A DNA stretch of 64,000 nt from Mucilaginibacter sp. KACC 22063 (GTDB lineage: Bacteria; Bacteroidota; Bacteroidia; Sphingobacteriales; Sphingobacteriaceae). The stretch is taken from the NCBI RefSeq assembly GCF_028736115.1, contig NZ_CP117877.1, forward strand, positions 992,001-1,056,000, given 5' to 3'. The position numbers and the translations under genes are program-made. A model generated the notes under the pieces. The model made no database searches and was not told the origin of the DNA. It worked only from the letters and a program-made list of their open reading frames with translations. This document shows positions 45,612-56,882 of the stretch, piece after piece (the stretch's first letter is position 1; each line of letters opens with the position of its first letter).

Positions 45612-45820
45612 TCTTCCAATTCCTGGCAGGCAAACCCGGCACCTTGCAGCATAGATTCAATATCTCGCGGCGAAAACTGATCGGTGATTACGCGTAATAT
45701 CCTGTCGCAATCATCCAAATCAAAATTCCAGTTTTTTATAGCAGGTACGGTCAGCAAGGCTTTCACCCTGCTAACTTCCCTTGCTTTGGTTACACTTGTT
45801 TTAAATACCATTATGTTCAT
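45608..45820 (-). CDS. Small HMA-like protein without metal motif
   Basis: 70 residues (or 67 from ATG 45811). The pattern MVFKTSVTKAREVSRVKALLTVPAIKNWNFDLDDCDRILRV ... IESMLQGAGFACQEL follows the heavy-metal-associated fold, with strand-helix-strand order, but the CxxC loop is replaced by KAREVSRV, so it should not bind copper that way. Conserved architecture suggests a real gene; role unknown. Confidence 0.65.
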   Translation of the reverse strand: MNIMVFKTSVTKAREVSRVKALLTVPAIKNWNFDLDDCDRILRVITDQFSPRDIESMLQGAGFACQELED

Positions 45821-45854
45821 GTGATATATTTTAGCTGAGTGACTTGTCGCAGAT

Positions 45855-46262
45855 TTATTCCGGCTGATTTGGGGTTGATGGGTTATTCACAGTTTGCTCC
45901 CATTCAAAATTATCCCATCCACGGTTCCTGAAATCACACATACGTTCTTTCATCTTCTTCTTAAATATTTCGCGCTGCTCCGGCGACAGAGAGTTCATGT
46001 GCTCCTTCATTCGTTTACGCATCATCCAGGGTGCGCCGCCACCCGGGCCAAACTTGTTGCCTTTGCTAAACCCGAATAAGATCTTGCATAGCACAAACAA
46101 GCCCATTGCCTGCCAAAATGTAAGGGTACCTGCGTGCAGGGCATCTGGTAATATATAGTTCCATAATTGCATAATCACTAAACTCAAAACGGATAGTGCT
46201 GCCGCTGCTATAATAGGTATGAACACAAAGCGTGCTTTTCCTTCAAATAATACTTTTTTCAT
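45855..46262 (-). CDS. Small membrane protein paired with an ECF sigma factor
   Basis: 135 residues with two predicted helices (about 10-34 and 45-62), a Gly/Pro-rich loop, and a charged C-terminal helical region MKEHMNSLSPEQREIFKKKMKERM. This faintly recalls CpxP/Spy-type motifs (LTxEQ). It lies 17 bases after the sigma gene, in its operon, so an anti-sigma or stress-sensing role is possible but it is shorter than usual anti-sigma factors. Function not assigned. Confidence 0.65.
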   Translation of the reverse strand: MKKVLFEGKARFVFIPIIAAAALSVLSLVIMQLWNYILPDALHAGTLTFWQAMGLFVLCKILFGFSKGNKFGPGGGAPWMMRKRMKEHMNSLSPEQREIFKKKMKERMCDFRNRGWDNFEWEQTVNNPSTPNQPE

Positions 46263-46279
46263 TTTTTTAATATTTTAAT

Positions 46280-46864
46280 CTAACTATTTATAATCTCGTC
46301 ATACAATTGCTTAAGCCTTTTGCGCAGGTGCAAGACCGCATACCTTTTACGCGAAACCAATGTTTGTATCGGCACGCCTGTCATATCTGTCATTTCGGCA
46401 AAAGATAAGTCTTCAAGCTCGTGCCATATAAATACCTGTTTTTGTTCTTCGGGTAGTTCATCAAGCGCAGCAAAAAGCTCGTCCCATACCATTTGGTTCA
46501 TGTAAGCATTTTCAGGCGTATTTAATTCTGGTAACAAAAGTGACTCGTAATCCTGGCCTAAACTTTCGTCATCCTCGTCATCGCTGCCAAACAGATCGTT
46601 GATTAAAGATTCCGATTTCTTTTTATGCTTGTCTATGATTTTGTTTCGGGCTACCTTATATAACCAGGCCCCGGTTTGTTCAATAGGCTCTGCGTTTACA
46701 GCTGCACTTAGCTGGTACCAAACATCCTGCAGAATGTCCTCGGCATCAGCATCATTTTTTACCCTGTAACGGATGAATGACCACAAGCTTTTACCATACG
46801 CTTTAATAGTTTGTAGGGTATGGTTAGCTTTGTCTTCGGCCATATGTGCTGTAATCAATTGCAT
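46280..46864 (-). CDS. ECF-type RNA polymerase sigma factor
   Basis: 194 residues. Sigma-2: DAEDILQDVWYQLSAAV near residue 40 and GAWLYKVARNKIIDKHKKK near 63; an acidic linker (DEDDESLGQDYESL), and sigma-4: LPEEQKQVFIWHELEDLSFAEMTDMTGVPIQTLVSRKRYAVLHLRKRL. The acidic linker is longer than in many ECFs. Operon with the membrane protein at 45855. A near-consensus box TATCTTTA lies just upstream on the minus strand. Confidence 0.92.
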   Translation of the reverse strand: MQLITAHMAEDKANHTLQTIKAYGKSLWSFIRYRVKNDADAEDILQDVWYQLSAAVNAEPIEQTGAWLYKVARNKIIDKHKKKSESLINDLFGSDDEDDESLGQDYESLLLPELNTPENAYMNQMVWDELFAALDELPEEQKQVFIWHELEDLSFAEMTDMTGVPIQTLVSRKRYAVLHLRKRLKQLYDEIINS

Positions 46865-47004
46865 TAAAGATACAGACGATTATAGTTTTAGAACATTTTA
46901 AAATATTTTACTTTTTTCGGAATGCTTAATAGTCGCATGGGCTGTGGCAGATACAAAACTCTTTTAGCATGATATTTGAGTCACTAATCATATAAACAGA
47001 AATT

Positions 47005-47373
47005 ATGATGCCTGACAAAAAAACTTTGATACTCGGCGCTACACCCGATCCAAGCCGTTACGCATACTTGGCTGCAAGCCGTTTGGTGAATAGCGGCCAT
47101 AGCATTGTTAATGTAGGGATTAAAAAGGGGGAAGTTGCCGGAGTGGAAATTGAAAAGCCGGAAGCCGTACATAACGATATAGATACCATTACCTTATATG
47201 TTGGACCGCAAAATCAGCCGCCATTGTATGATTATATTTTAGATACTCATCCAAAACGTATCATCTTTAACCCGGGTACCGACAATAGCGAATTGCGCCG
47301 CATGGCTAATGAGCGCGGGATAGAAACCCTTTCGGCATGTACATTGGTGATGTTGAGTACGGGAGAGTATTAA
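47005..47373 (+). CDS. CoA-binding-domain protein (YccU-like)
   Basis: 122 residues. Rossmann-like CoA-binding domain: KTLILGATPDPSRYAYLAASRLV near residue 5, HSIVNVGIKKGEVAG, YVGPQNQPPLYDYIL and RIIFNPGTDNSELRRMANERGIETLSACTLVML. Stand-alone members are common; role unknown. Short repeat sequences follow. Confidence 0.88.
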   Translation: MMPDKKTLILGATPDPSRYAYLAASRLVNSGHSIVNVGIKKGEVAGVEIEKPEAVHNDIDTITLYVGPQNQPPLYDYILDTHPKRIIFNPGTDNSELRRMANERGIETLSACTLVMLSTGEY

Positions 47374-47412
47374 ACCCCTCCAAATCCTACCCGACAGGGA
47401 GGACTTTAAAAG
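47374..47412. repeat. Dispersed repeat, CCTCCAAATCC type
   Basis: CCCCTCCAAATCCTACCCGA followed by CAGGGAGGACTTTAAAAG. Contains a small hairpin CCTACCC/GGGAGG. Similar sequences recur in many Bacteroidota intergenic regions from general knowledge. Confidence 0.5.
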
Positions 47413-47433
47413 AATATTTTGGAACAAGCAGTC

Positions 47434-47468
47434 TTACTCCTTCTCCTTTGGAGAGGGCTGGGGAGAGG
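47434..47468. repeat. Dispersed repeat that forms the end of the RsmF-like gene
   Basis: CTTACTCCTTCTCCTTTGGA followed by GAGGGCTGGGGAGAG. Read on the minus strand it encodes the tail ASPQPSPKEKE. This translated repeat is well known in Bacteroidota annotations. Confidence 0.6.
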
Positions 47469-48831
47469 CAATTATCCTCAACTCCTTAGGATAATAGTTA
47501 TTAATCCTGTTAGGTAACAACTTGGCCCATCCTAATGTATGCCCTTCAAATTCCATTAGGCTCCAGCCTTTTTGAGCAGTTTCCAGATCGATAATATTAT
47601 CGCGGCGCAAATACGCTATAGCCTGATCCTTATTAAGTGCTGTTTTAGTGAAAGTATCTTTATTGATGATGTTACTTAAAGCCAGGTCATGGTCTGGTAT
47701 TAATTCTCTACCCGCTAATTTGCCAATTCGTACGCCCGATTTTTTGATATATAAGTATTGCTGCAGTAAAAGCATGCTATCCCGATGCTGTTCGGGTATC
47801 ACCAACCATTCGTCGTTTACTTTGAAGTAGTGGTAGTCTTCCGGATGATTTATATATATATGTAAAGGAGCAATCTCTTTCGTATTAATCTTCTGGAACT
47901 TTGTTTTGTGCGATGAATGTTGTCCGCTGCTTTCACGCTTTACAAGACAGGCAGCAAATAATCCTTCACCTTTCACTTTGTCAGGATAAAAGCGGTAACC
48001 CCATGCTTTATGTTTTTCAGATTGGGTTTCAACAATTCCCCATTCACTATTAGTTGCTATCCGGATACTTTCCAGTGCGAAAGTGTCACAAAGCCAGTCG
48101 AGGATTTGCTCATTTTCTTCTATCGAGTATGAGCAGGTACTATATATTAAATAACCATCTTCTTTCAGGGTAGGGTAGGCATCCGCTAAAATACGTTCCT
48201 GCCGCTGATGGCAAAGGTTCACATTAGCTTCCGACCATTCGCTCATGGCATCAGGGTCTTTACGGAACATGCCCGAACCCGAGCAGGGCGCATCTATTAG
48301 TACGACATCAAAAAATCCCGGCAAACGGCCAAAGTCTTTTGCATCATTATTAGTGACAATCACATTCGGAAGCCCCCAACGTGTAAGGTTATCGCCCAAT
48401 ACAGGTACACGGGTTTTAATGATCTCATTGGCAACCAGCAGATCTTCTGCAGACATAGCAGATGCCAATAATGTGCTTTTACCGCCCGGCGCAGCGCACA
48501 GATCAAGGATATTAAGCGGATTGTTTTCTGTTTTCTGTTTGATCTGGCGAATAATGGTGTCAATAAACATGGACGACGCCTCCTGCACATAATAGCATCC
48601 GGCATGAAACAAAGGATCAAAAGTGAAGGACGGGCGTTCATTTAAATAGTATCCATTTTTACACCATGGCACTGGTTGTGCATTTTTCACCTTAATTTCT
48701 TTATATGGATTTACACGGATTGATGTAGGAGCAGGATTATTTTCATGAGATTTGATAAAATTTTCCTCATTAAAACCGGGTGTTCCGCTTAGGCTTTCTA
48801 TAAAATTAGGCGGAAAATTGGTGCTATTCAT
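47434..48831 (-). CDS. RsmF-like rRNA (cytosine-C5) methyltransferase, repeat-extended C-terminus
   Basis: 465 residues from ATG 48831. NOL1/NOP2/Sun family: SAM site LDLCAAPGGKSTLLASAM near residue 109, VLIDAPCSGSGMFRKDP with the catalytic-type Cys, and YSTCSYSIEENE with the second conserved Cys. A C-terminal extension as in RsmF follows. The last residues (ASPQPSPKEKE) come from an intergenic repeat into which the frame runs, so the true end may have been shifted. The TTG at 48840 is an unlikely start since it lies in the promoter box. Confidence 0.88.
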   Translation of the reverse strand: MNSTNFPPNFIESLSGTPGFNEENFIKSHENNPAPTSIRVNPYKEIKVKNAQPVPWCKNGYYLNERPSFTFDPLFHAGCYYVQEASSMFIDTIIRQIKQKTENNPLNILDLCAAPGGKSTLLASAMSAEDLLVANEIIKTRVPVLGDNLTRWGLPNVIVTNNDAKDFGRLPGFFDVVLIDAPCSGSGMFRKDPDAMSEWSEANVNLCHQRQERILADAYPTLKEDGYLIYSTCSYSIEENEQILDWLCDTFALESIRIATNSEWGIVETQSEKHKAWGYRFYPDKVKGEGLFAACLVKRESSGQHSSHKTKFQKINTKEIAPLHIYINHPEDYHYFKVNDEWLVIPEQHRDSMLLLQQYLYIKKSGVRIGKLAGRELIPDHDLALSNIINKDTFTKTALNKDQAIAYLRRDNIIDLETAQKGWSLMEFEGHTLGWAKLLPNRINNYYPKELRIIASPQPSPKEKE

Positions 48832-48837
48832 ATCATC

Positions 48838-48845
48838 CAAAGGTA
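48838..48845 (-). promoter_or_regulatory. -7 promoter box of the methyltransferase gene
   Basis: TACCTTTG on the minus strand matches TAnnTTTG and ends six bases before ATG 48831, implying a very short leader. Confidence 0.6.
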
Positions 48846-48957
48846 AGGATTAAGCAGATTATATTATATATAGTGTACGTATCACACCCTTCCCTTGCAG
48901 CTTAACCCTTTGAAACCAGCGTATTAAGTAAATGTTTTAAAAAAGTAAAGAAAAAGG

Positions 48958-48987
48958 TTGCAGGGCGGGTAAAAGTTGGTACATTTG
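48958..48987 (+). promoter_or_regulatory. rRNA promoter P1
   Basis: TTG (48958-48960), 19-base spacer, TACATTTG (48980-48987): the Bacteroidota primary-sigma consensus at the usual spacing. Confidence 0.75.
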
Positions 48988-49095
48988 TATCCCCTCAGCA
49001 ATGAGGGTTGTTACTTGAAAAGACGAAGGTGAAAGAATAGAGAAGAGACGGGAAAAGTGCTTCTCACAAAAGCAAAAAAAAACTTTTGTAGGTAC

Positions 49096-49126
49096 TTGTG
49101 AGAATAGAAAAAAATGATCACCTTTG
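49096..49126 (+). promoter_or_regulatory. rRNA promoter P2
   Basis: TTG (49096-49098), 20-base spacer, CACCTTTG (49119-49126), one base off TAnnTTTG. It overlaps the right arm of the leader hairpin. Confidence 0.6.
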
Positions 49127-49288
49127 CAGCCGCTCCGAACGGGAGCGGGAATGTATTGAAAAGCGGGAAGGAAGCTACGGCGGAGAAAGCGAAAAAAGGC
49201 GGAAACGAATAAGTTAAGGCTGATTTTGGAGGAAGCTGAAGCTGGGAGTAACCAGAAGAAAGTTTGAAAAAAAAAGTTCAAATAAATT

Positions 49289-49318
49289 TTGGAGAAAAGA
49301 AAAAGACTTCTACCTTTG
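49289..49318 (+). promoter_or_regulatory. rRNA promoter P3
   Basis: TTG (49289-49291), 19-base spacer, TACCTTTG (49311-49318), preceded by an A-rich run (49265-49285) that could act as an UP-like element. Confidence 0.8.
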
Positions 49319-49371
49319 CAGTCCCAAACGAAACGGAGCGACTCCGGATCGGAAATGAAAAGAGAAAGTAA

Positions 49372-49469
49372 GCAGAAAGCGGTTAGTTGAAAGCGGAAAG
49401 TTACGAGTTGAAAGTTCATACGGACAACAGATAACCGGCCACTGAAAACTGGCAGCTCGAAGCCCAACA
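49372..49469 (+). repeat. 14 phased 7-bp words in the rRNA leader
   Basis: Every word has a purine-rich 7-base form in unbroken 7-base phase, e.g. GCAGAAA (49372), GTTGAAA (49386 and 49407), GCGGAAA (49393), CGGACAA (49421). No slip over 98 bases. Confidence 0.8.
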
Positions 49470-49629
49470 TAAGAAGCCTAAGCGTGAGCGGCGGCGCAAA
49501 GTTCTTTAAATAAGATAATAACATGTAGCGAAGCGGGTAACTTGTAACCAAGTTATCAACCTAAAAGAAAGTCAATTTAATTTAATTAAATCTAAACTGA
49601 TAGGGATACTGTATAAAGATACAATAAGG

Positions 49630-49699
49630 TTGAAAGACAAAAGCGAAAAGCAGAAAGGATTACCTTTAAGCTTTAAGCTCAAAAACTTTCGCCTTCAAA
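49630..49699 (+). repeat. Ten phased 7-bp words before 16S
   Basis: TTGAAAG (49630), ACAAAAG (49637), CGAAAAG (49644), CAGAAAG (49651), then TTTAAGC twice (49665, 49672) and CTTTCGC (49686). The first and last parts are roughly reverse complementary and could form a hairpin. Confidence 0.75.
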
Positions 49700-49749
49700 T
49701 ACAGATTTCTATTTTGAGTAATAGGGTCTGGATACAAACAAAACATTTT

Positions 49750-51271
<1,522 letters not shown>

Positions 51272-51356
51272 TGGAGCAGTATCCCAAACTATCAGTCAAA
51301 CGACAGGAATTAGGAAAAGCCTCGTTACATGTTATCTTATTTATTATAAAAGAGAA

Positions 51357-51433
51357 AAGACAGAGACAAGAAACAAGAGATAGGAAACAAGAGAAGATCT
51401 TGCTACGATATACTTGGTACTTGCTACTCTGAA
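51357..51433 (+). repeat. 11 phased 7-bp words, second half inverted
   Basis: AAGACAG (51357), AAACAAG (51371 and 51385), then CTTGCTA (51399 and 51420) and CTTGGTA (51413), in exact 7-base phase. The CTTG words are reverse complements of the CAAG words. Confidence 0.75.
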
Positions 51434-51563
51434 AAGAGAAACCCAGAAGATGAAGCCATCAGGGAATGTGAACTAACTGAAAAAGTAAGGCACAAGACAA
51501 GATCGGCAGCAAAGCGTTTGGAGCGATAGAAAGAAGAGTTAGCAGTTAGCACAGCGAAGCTGA

Positions 51564-51598
51564 CTCGGAACTCGGAACTCACAACTCGGAACTGCAAA
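51564..51598 (+). repeat. 7-bp tandem repeat CTCGGAA
   Basis: CTCGGAA at 51564, 51571 and 51585, CTCACAA at 51578, CTGCAAA at 51592. Confidence 0.8.
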
Positions 51599-51602
51599 AG
51601 AA

Positions 51603-51677
51603 AGTCTCGTAGCTCAGTTTGGTTAGAGCACTACACTGATAATGTAGGGGTCAGCAGTTCAAATCTGCTCGAGACTA
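51603..51677 (+). tRNA. trnI: tRNA-Ile (GAT)
   Basis: Acceptor stem AGTCTCG (51603-51609) pairs with CGAGACT (51670-51676), discriminator A 51677. TAGCTCAG D-arm, anticodon GAT at 51638-51640, TTCAAAT T-loop. CCA is not encoded. Confidence 0.96.
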
Positions 51678-51683
51678 CAGGGT

Positions 51684-51760
51684 GAGTTAAAGGTAAAGAG
51701 TTAAAAGTTGAAAGTAAAAAGTACTGGCAACAGATAACCGGCAACCGGCAACAGACATCA
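51684..51760 (+). repeat. 11 phased 7-bp words between the tRNA genes
   Basis: GAGTTAA (51684, 51698), AAGTTGA (51705), AAGTAAA (51712), GGCAACA (51726, 51747), GGCAACC (51740), all in exact phase with no gaps. Confidence 0.85.
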
Positions 51761-51765
51761 TAACT

Positions 51766-51839
51766 GGGGAATTAGCTCAGCTGGCTAGAGCACCTGCCTT
51801 GCACGCAGGGGGTCAACGGTTCGAATCCGTTATTCTCCA
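51766..51839 (+). tRNA. trnA: tRNA-Ala (TGC)
   Basis: Acceptor GGGGAAT (51766-51772) with ATTCTCC (51832-51838), discriminator A. TAGCTCAG D-arm, anticodon TGC at 51800-51802, TTCGAAT T-loop. CCA not encoded. Confidence 0.96.
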
Positions 51840-51846
51840 CGCTTAA

Positions 51847-51909
51847 GCGGAAAGCAGAAAGCGAAAAGCACAAAGCCCTTAAAAGCTTTAAGCTTTAGAC
51901 TTTCAGCAC
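51847..51909 (+). repeat. Nine phased 7-bp words after tRNA-Ala
   Basis: GCGGAAA (51847), GCAGAAA (51854), GCGAAAA (51861), GCACAAA (51868), then AAAGCTT (51882), TAAGCTT (51889). Confidence 0.8.
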
Positions 51910-51928
51910 ATAAGCTTAAAAAAGTTCT

Positions 51929-51973
51929 TTGACATATTGGAAGAAGTAATTGAATAAACTGAGAAAACAACAG
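51929..51973 (+). other. 5' half of the 23S processing stem
   Basis: TTTGACATATTGGAAGAAGT then AATTGAA and GAGAAAACAACAG. It is imperfectly complementary to 55026-55071 downstream of 23S (AACAACAG, AAGAAGTA, TTGACATATT all pair). RNase III-type processing is inferred. Confidence 0.7.
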
Positions 51974-51978
51974 TAGAG

Positions 51979-52048
51979 GACAGTTACGAGTTGCGAGTTG
52001 ACAGTTGGGTAGCAATACCGTTAACAGGAAACAGACAACAGATAACAA
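51979..52048 (+). repeat. Ten phased 7-bp words before 23S
   Basis: GACAGTT (51979, 52000), ACGAGTT (51986), GCGAGTT (51993), then TTAACAG (52021), GAAACAG (52028), ACAACAG (52035). Confidence 0.85.
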
Positions 52049-52093
52049 GAATCAAATAAAGACATACCATACCGAGCAAAAGCGGTATGCGTA

Positions 52094-54970
<2,877 letters not shown>

Positions 54971-55156
54971 AACAGATAAGTGGTGTGACCTTTCCGGTCA
55001 CACCACCATCAAAACAACAAATAAGCTGTTGTTCTCTCAGCTTCAACTACTTCTTTCAATAATATGTCAAGTTAATGAGTCAGAAAAGTCAGCAAAGTCC
55101 GTAAGTCAGTCAATGACGAATGCACTAATGACCAATGACTAATAACTAAAAATATT
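54971..55156 (+). other. 23S to 5S spacer
   Basis: Perfect 11-bp hairpin GTGGTGTGACC (54980-54990) with GGTCACACCAC (54996-55006), the second half of the 23S stem (55026-55071), and 7-bp words at 55079-55148, e.g. TGACGAA (55114), ATGACCA (55128), ATGACTA (55135). Confidence 0.75.
55079..55148 (+). repeat. Phased 7-bp words between 23S and 5S
   Basis: AAGTCAG (55086), CAAAGTC (55093), CAGTCAA (55107), TGACGAA (55114), TGCACTA (55121), ATGACCA (55128), ATGACTA (55135), ATAACTA (55142). Confidence 0.75.
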
Positions 55157-55265
<109 letters not shown>

Positions 55266-55319
55266 CCTTTTTTAAAGCCCTTTCGGGCACTCAATGCCCC
55301 TAATCGGGCAGCAAAACTT

Positions 55320-55351
55320 AAAGCCTTGTTCCTAAAGAACAGGGCTTTTTT
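55320..55351 (+). terminator. Terminator of the rRNA operon
   Basis: AAAGCC-TTGTTC pairs with GAAC-AGGGCTTT around CTAAA, followed by TTTT. An earlier short hairpin GCCCTTTCGGGC (55278) lies between it and 5S. Confidence 0.85.
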
Positions 55352-55408
55352 GCGTTTAAGCACTGGGGGAAAATGTTAGTTTCAAACTTCTCTGTATTCT
55401 CTGAGCAC

Positions 55409-55431
55409 AAAAAAGCGCTTAAGGGCGCTTT
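55409..55431 (-). terminator. Terminator of the aldo/keto reductase gene
   Basis: On the minus strand AAAGCGC pairs with GCGCTTT (7-bp stem, 6- to 9-base loop) followed by TTTTTT, 12 bases after the stop at 55443. Confidence 0.8.
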
Positions 55432-55442
55432 ATATCATGTAT

Positions 55443-56462
55443 CTAACGTTTCTCTACTTTATCGTAAAAGCCGCCAAAGGAATTAGTTCTGACAGCTTCT
55501 TCCTTAAAAAAGTCTCCGGGGAAACCAAGGCTTATATTGCTGGCATTATCTAAACGTTTTAGTTGATCTGTGGATAGCGTTACATCTATCGTTCTTAAAT
55601 TATCTTGTAACTGATCAACTTTAGTAGCACCGACTATTGGTATGCAGGAGAAGTTTTGCTGCATCATCCATTTTAAAGCCACATGGGCAGGTGTACAGTT
55701 TAATTCTTCAGCAATGGTCATTACCTCACGTGTAATGCGTTCGCTATTTTCATTACGTCTGTTGCTTTCAGCTTTTACCCGCCCTTGTTCCCCACGCAGA
55801 TACTTACCAGTAAGTGCGCCGCCTGCCAATGGTGCCCATGGAGTAACCGTCATGCCGAAATGTTTAGCCATCGGGATTAGTTCCCGCTCTGGCGTGCGTT
55901 GTATAAGGCTATATTCTACCTGTAAAGCAATGAACTGGCTCCAACCCATAGGTTCTGCAAGTGTGTTCCCTTTTGCTACAACCCATGCCGGTGTATCGCT
56001 TATAGCCGCATAATTAACTTTTCCTTGTTTTATAAGGTCATCCAGCCCACGCAATACTTCGTCGATGGGTGTAATGTCATCCCAAATATGCAGGTACAAC
56101 ACATCTATAAAATCAGTCTTTAGTCGTTTAAGGCTTTGCTCAACGCTACGCATCATGTTTTTGCGATTGTTGCCAGATGCATTCGGGTTAGTCGCGTTAT
56201 CTTTCAAAGTATATTTTGTTGCCACAACAAAATAGTCACGATCATGATTGCTTATATAATCACCGATTATCTTTTCACTGGTTCCTAACTTATAAATATT
56301 TGCCGTATCTATAAAGTTACCGCCAGCTTCAGTAAATTTATCCATGATGGCGAAGCTGGTTTCCTGGTCGGCACCCCAGCCGCCTTCTGTTCCAAAGCCC
56401 ATTGTACCTAAACAAAGCTCTGAAACTTTAAGCCCAGAGCGTCCTAATAATTTGTATTGCAT
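55443..56462 (-). CDS. Aldo/keto reductase
   Basis: 339 residues, AKR superfamily with TIM barrel. Catalytic D52-x4-Y57 in NFIDTANIYKLG, LYLHIWDDITPIDEVL with the barrel His, and the NADPH-binding C-terminal region IPIVGATKVDQLQDNL. The subgroup resembles YajO/IolS-type reductases; substrate unknown. Divergent from the gene at 56553 and closed by the hairpin at 55409. Confidence 0.92.
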   Translation of the reverse strand: MQYKLLGRSGLKVSELCLGTMGFGTEGGWGADQETSFAIMDKFTEAGGNFIDTANIYKLGTSEKIIGDYISNHDRDYFVVATKYTLKDNATNPNASGNNRKNMMRSVEQSLKRLKTDFIDVLYLHIWDDITPIDEVLRGLDDLIKQGKVNYAAISDTPAWVVAKGNTLAEPMGWSQFIALQVEYSLIQRTPERELIPMAKHFGMTVTPWAPLAGGALTGKYLRGEQGRVKAESNRRNENSERITREVMTIAEELNCTPAHVALKWMMQQNFSCIPIVGATKVDQLQDNLRTIDVTLSTDQLKRLDNASNISLGFPGDFFKEEAVRTNSFGGFYDKVEKR

Positions 56463-56552
56463 ATGATAAAAACGTTTATCAATTATAGTGGTTTTATCGC
56501 AAGTGTTAAAAGGCCGTCAAACAATTGATTGTATACTCTTGTAATAAAATGT

Positions 56553-56882
56553 ATGAAAATTATTAATACAACGAGGCCGGTATCATTAACAGAATTGAAA
56601 CAGTTTCTTGATGAGAAGTTAAACCCACTGTTTCAAAAGCAAAGGCAGTTGGAATTAGCCTTCGATACGCGAATAAATGATGAGGGGGTAGAAATATATA
56701 ACACCGGATTGTATGACGGCTTTCTGTTCAGATTTGAAATCAAGGGCACAGAAATGAACGTAATAAAATCCGAGCATTACACAGATGATGTAAATGTGCT
56801 AACGCTCGAAGATATTTTAAACAACCTGTTTCTCGAGTTTCCGGGAAGAGATCAAATCAAATATATCGGAGAAGAATCTTAG
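56553..56882 (+). CDS. Hypothetical protein, 109 residues
   Basis: From ATG 56553; a TTG at 56529 adds 8 residues. Mixed alpha/beta composition with a likely helix ELKQFLDEKLNPLFQKQRQLEL and strands RINDEGVEIYNTG, FLFRFEIKG. No signal peptide, no membrane helix, no family that I recognise. Its last four bases overlap the stop of the convergent desaturase gene. Length, codon use and a plausible folded pattern support a real gene. Confidence 0.55.
   Translation: MKIINTTRPVSLTELKQFLDEKLNPLFQKQRQLELAFDTRINDEGVEIYNTGLYDGFLFRFEIKGTEMNVIKSEHYTDDVNVLTLEDILNNLFLEFPGRDQIKYIGEES

Larger units (their letters stand above)
48846..49749 (+). other. Leader region of the rRNA operon, about 900 bases
   Basis: No gene. 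It holds three promoters (48958-48987, 49096-49126, 49289-49318), a possible leader hairpin (TTCTCACAAAAG near 49062, CTTTTGT near 49083, GTGAGAA near 49098), long runs of 7-bp words (49372-49469 and 49630-49699), GTTCTTTAAATAA at 49501 that resembles boxA, and half of a 16S processing stem (49596-49611). A 204-codon frame on the minus strand here is a shadow of the repeats. Confidence 0.8.
51272..51602 (+). other. 16S to tRNA-Ile spacer, 331 bases
   Basis: No gene. Contains the second half of the 16S processing stem (51277-51296), 11 phased 7-bp words at 51357-51433 and a 7-bp tandem repeat at 51564-51598 (CTCGGAA four times with one altered copy). Confidence 0.8.

Noticed and set aside
48937..49551. 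Open frame of 204 codons on the minus strand of the rRNA leader
   Set aside because: It is a translation of the 7-bp words, with repeated peptide patterns, no domain and no start signal. It runs across three promoters.
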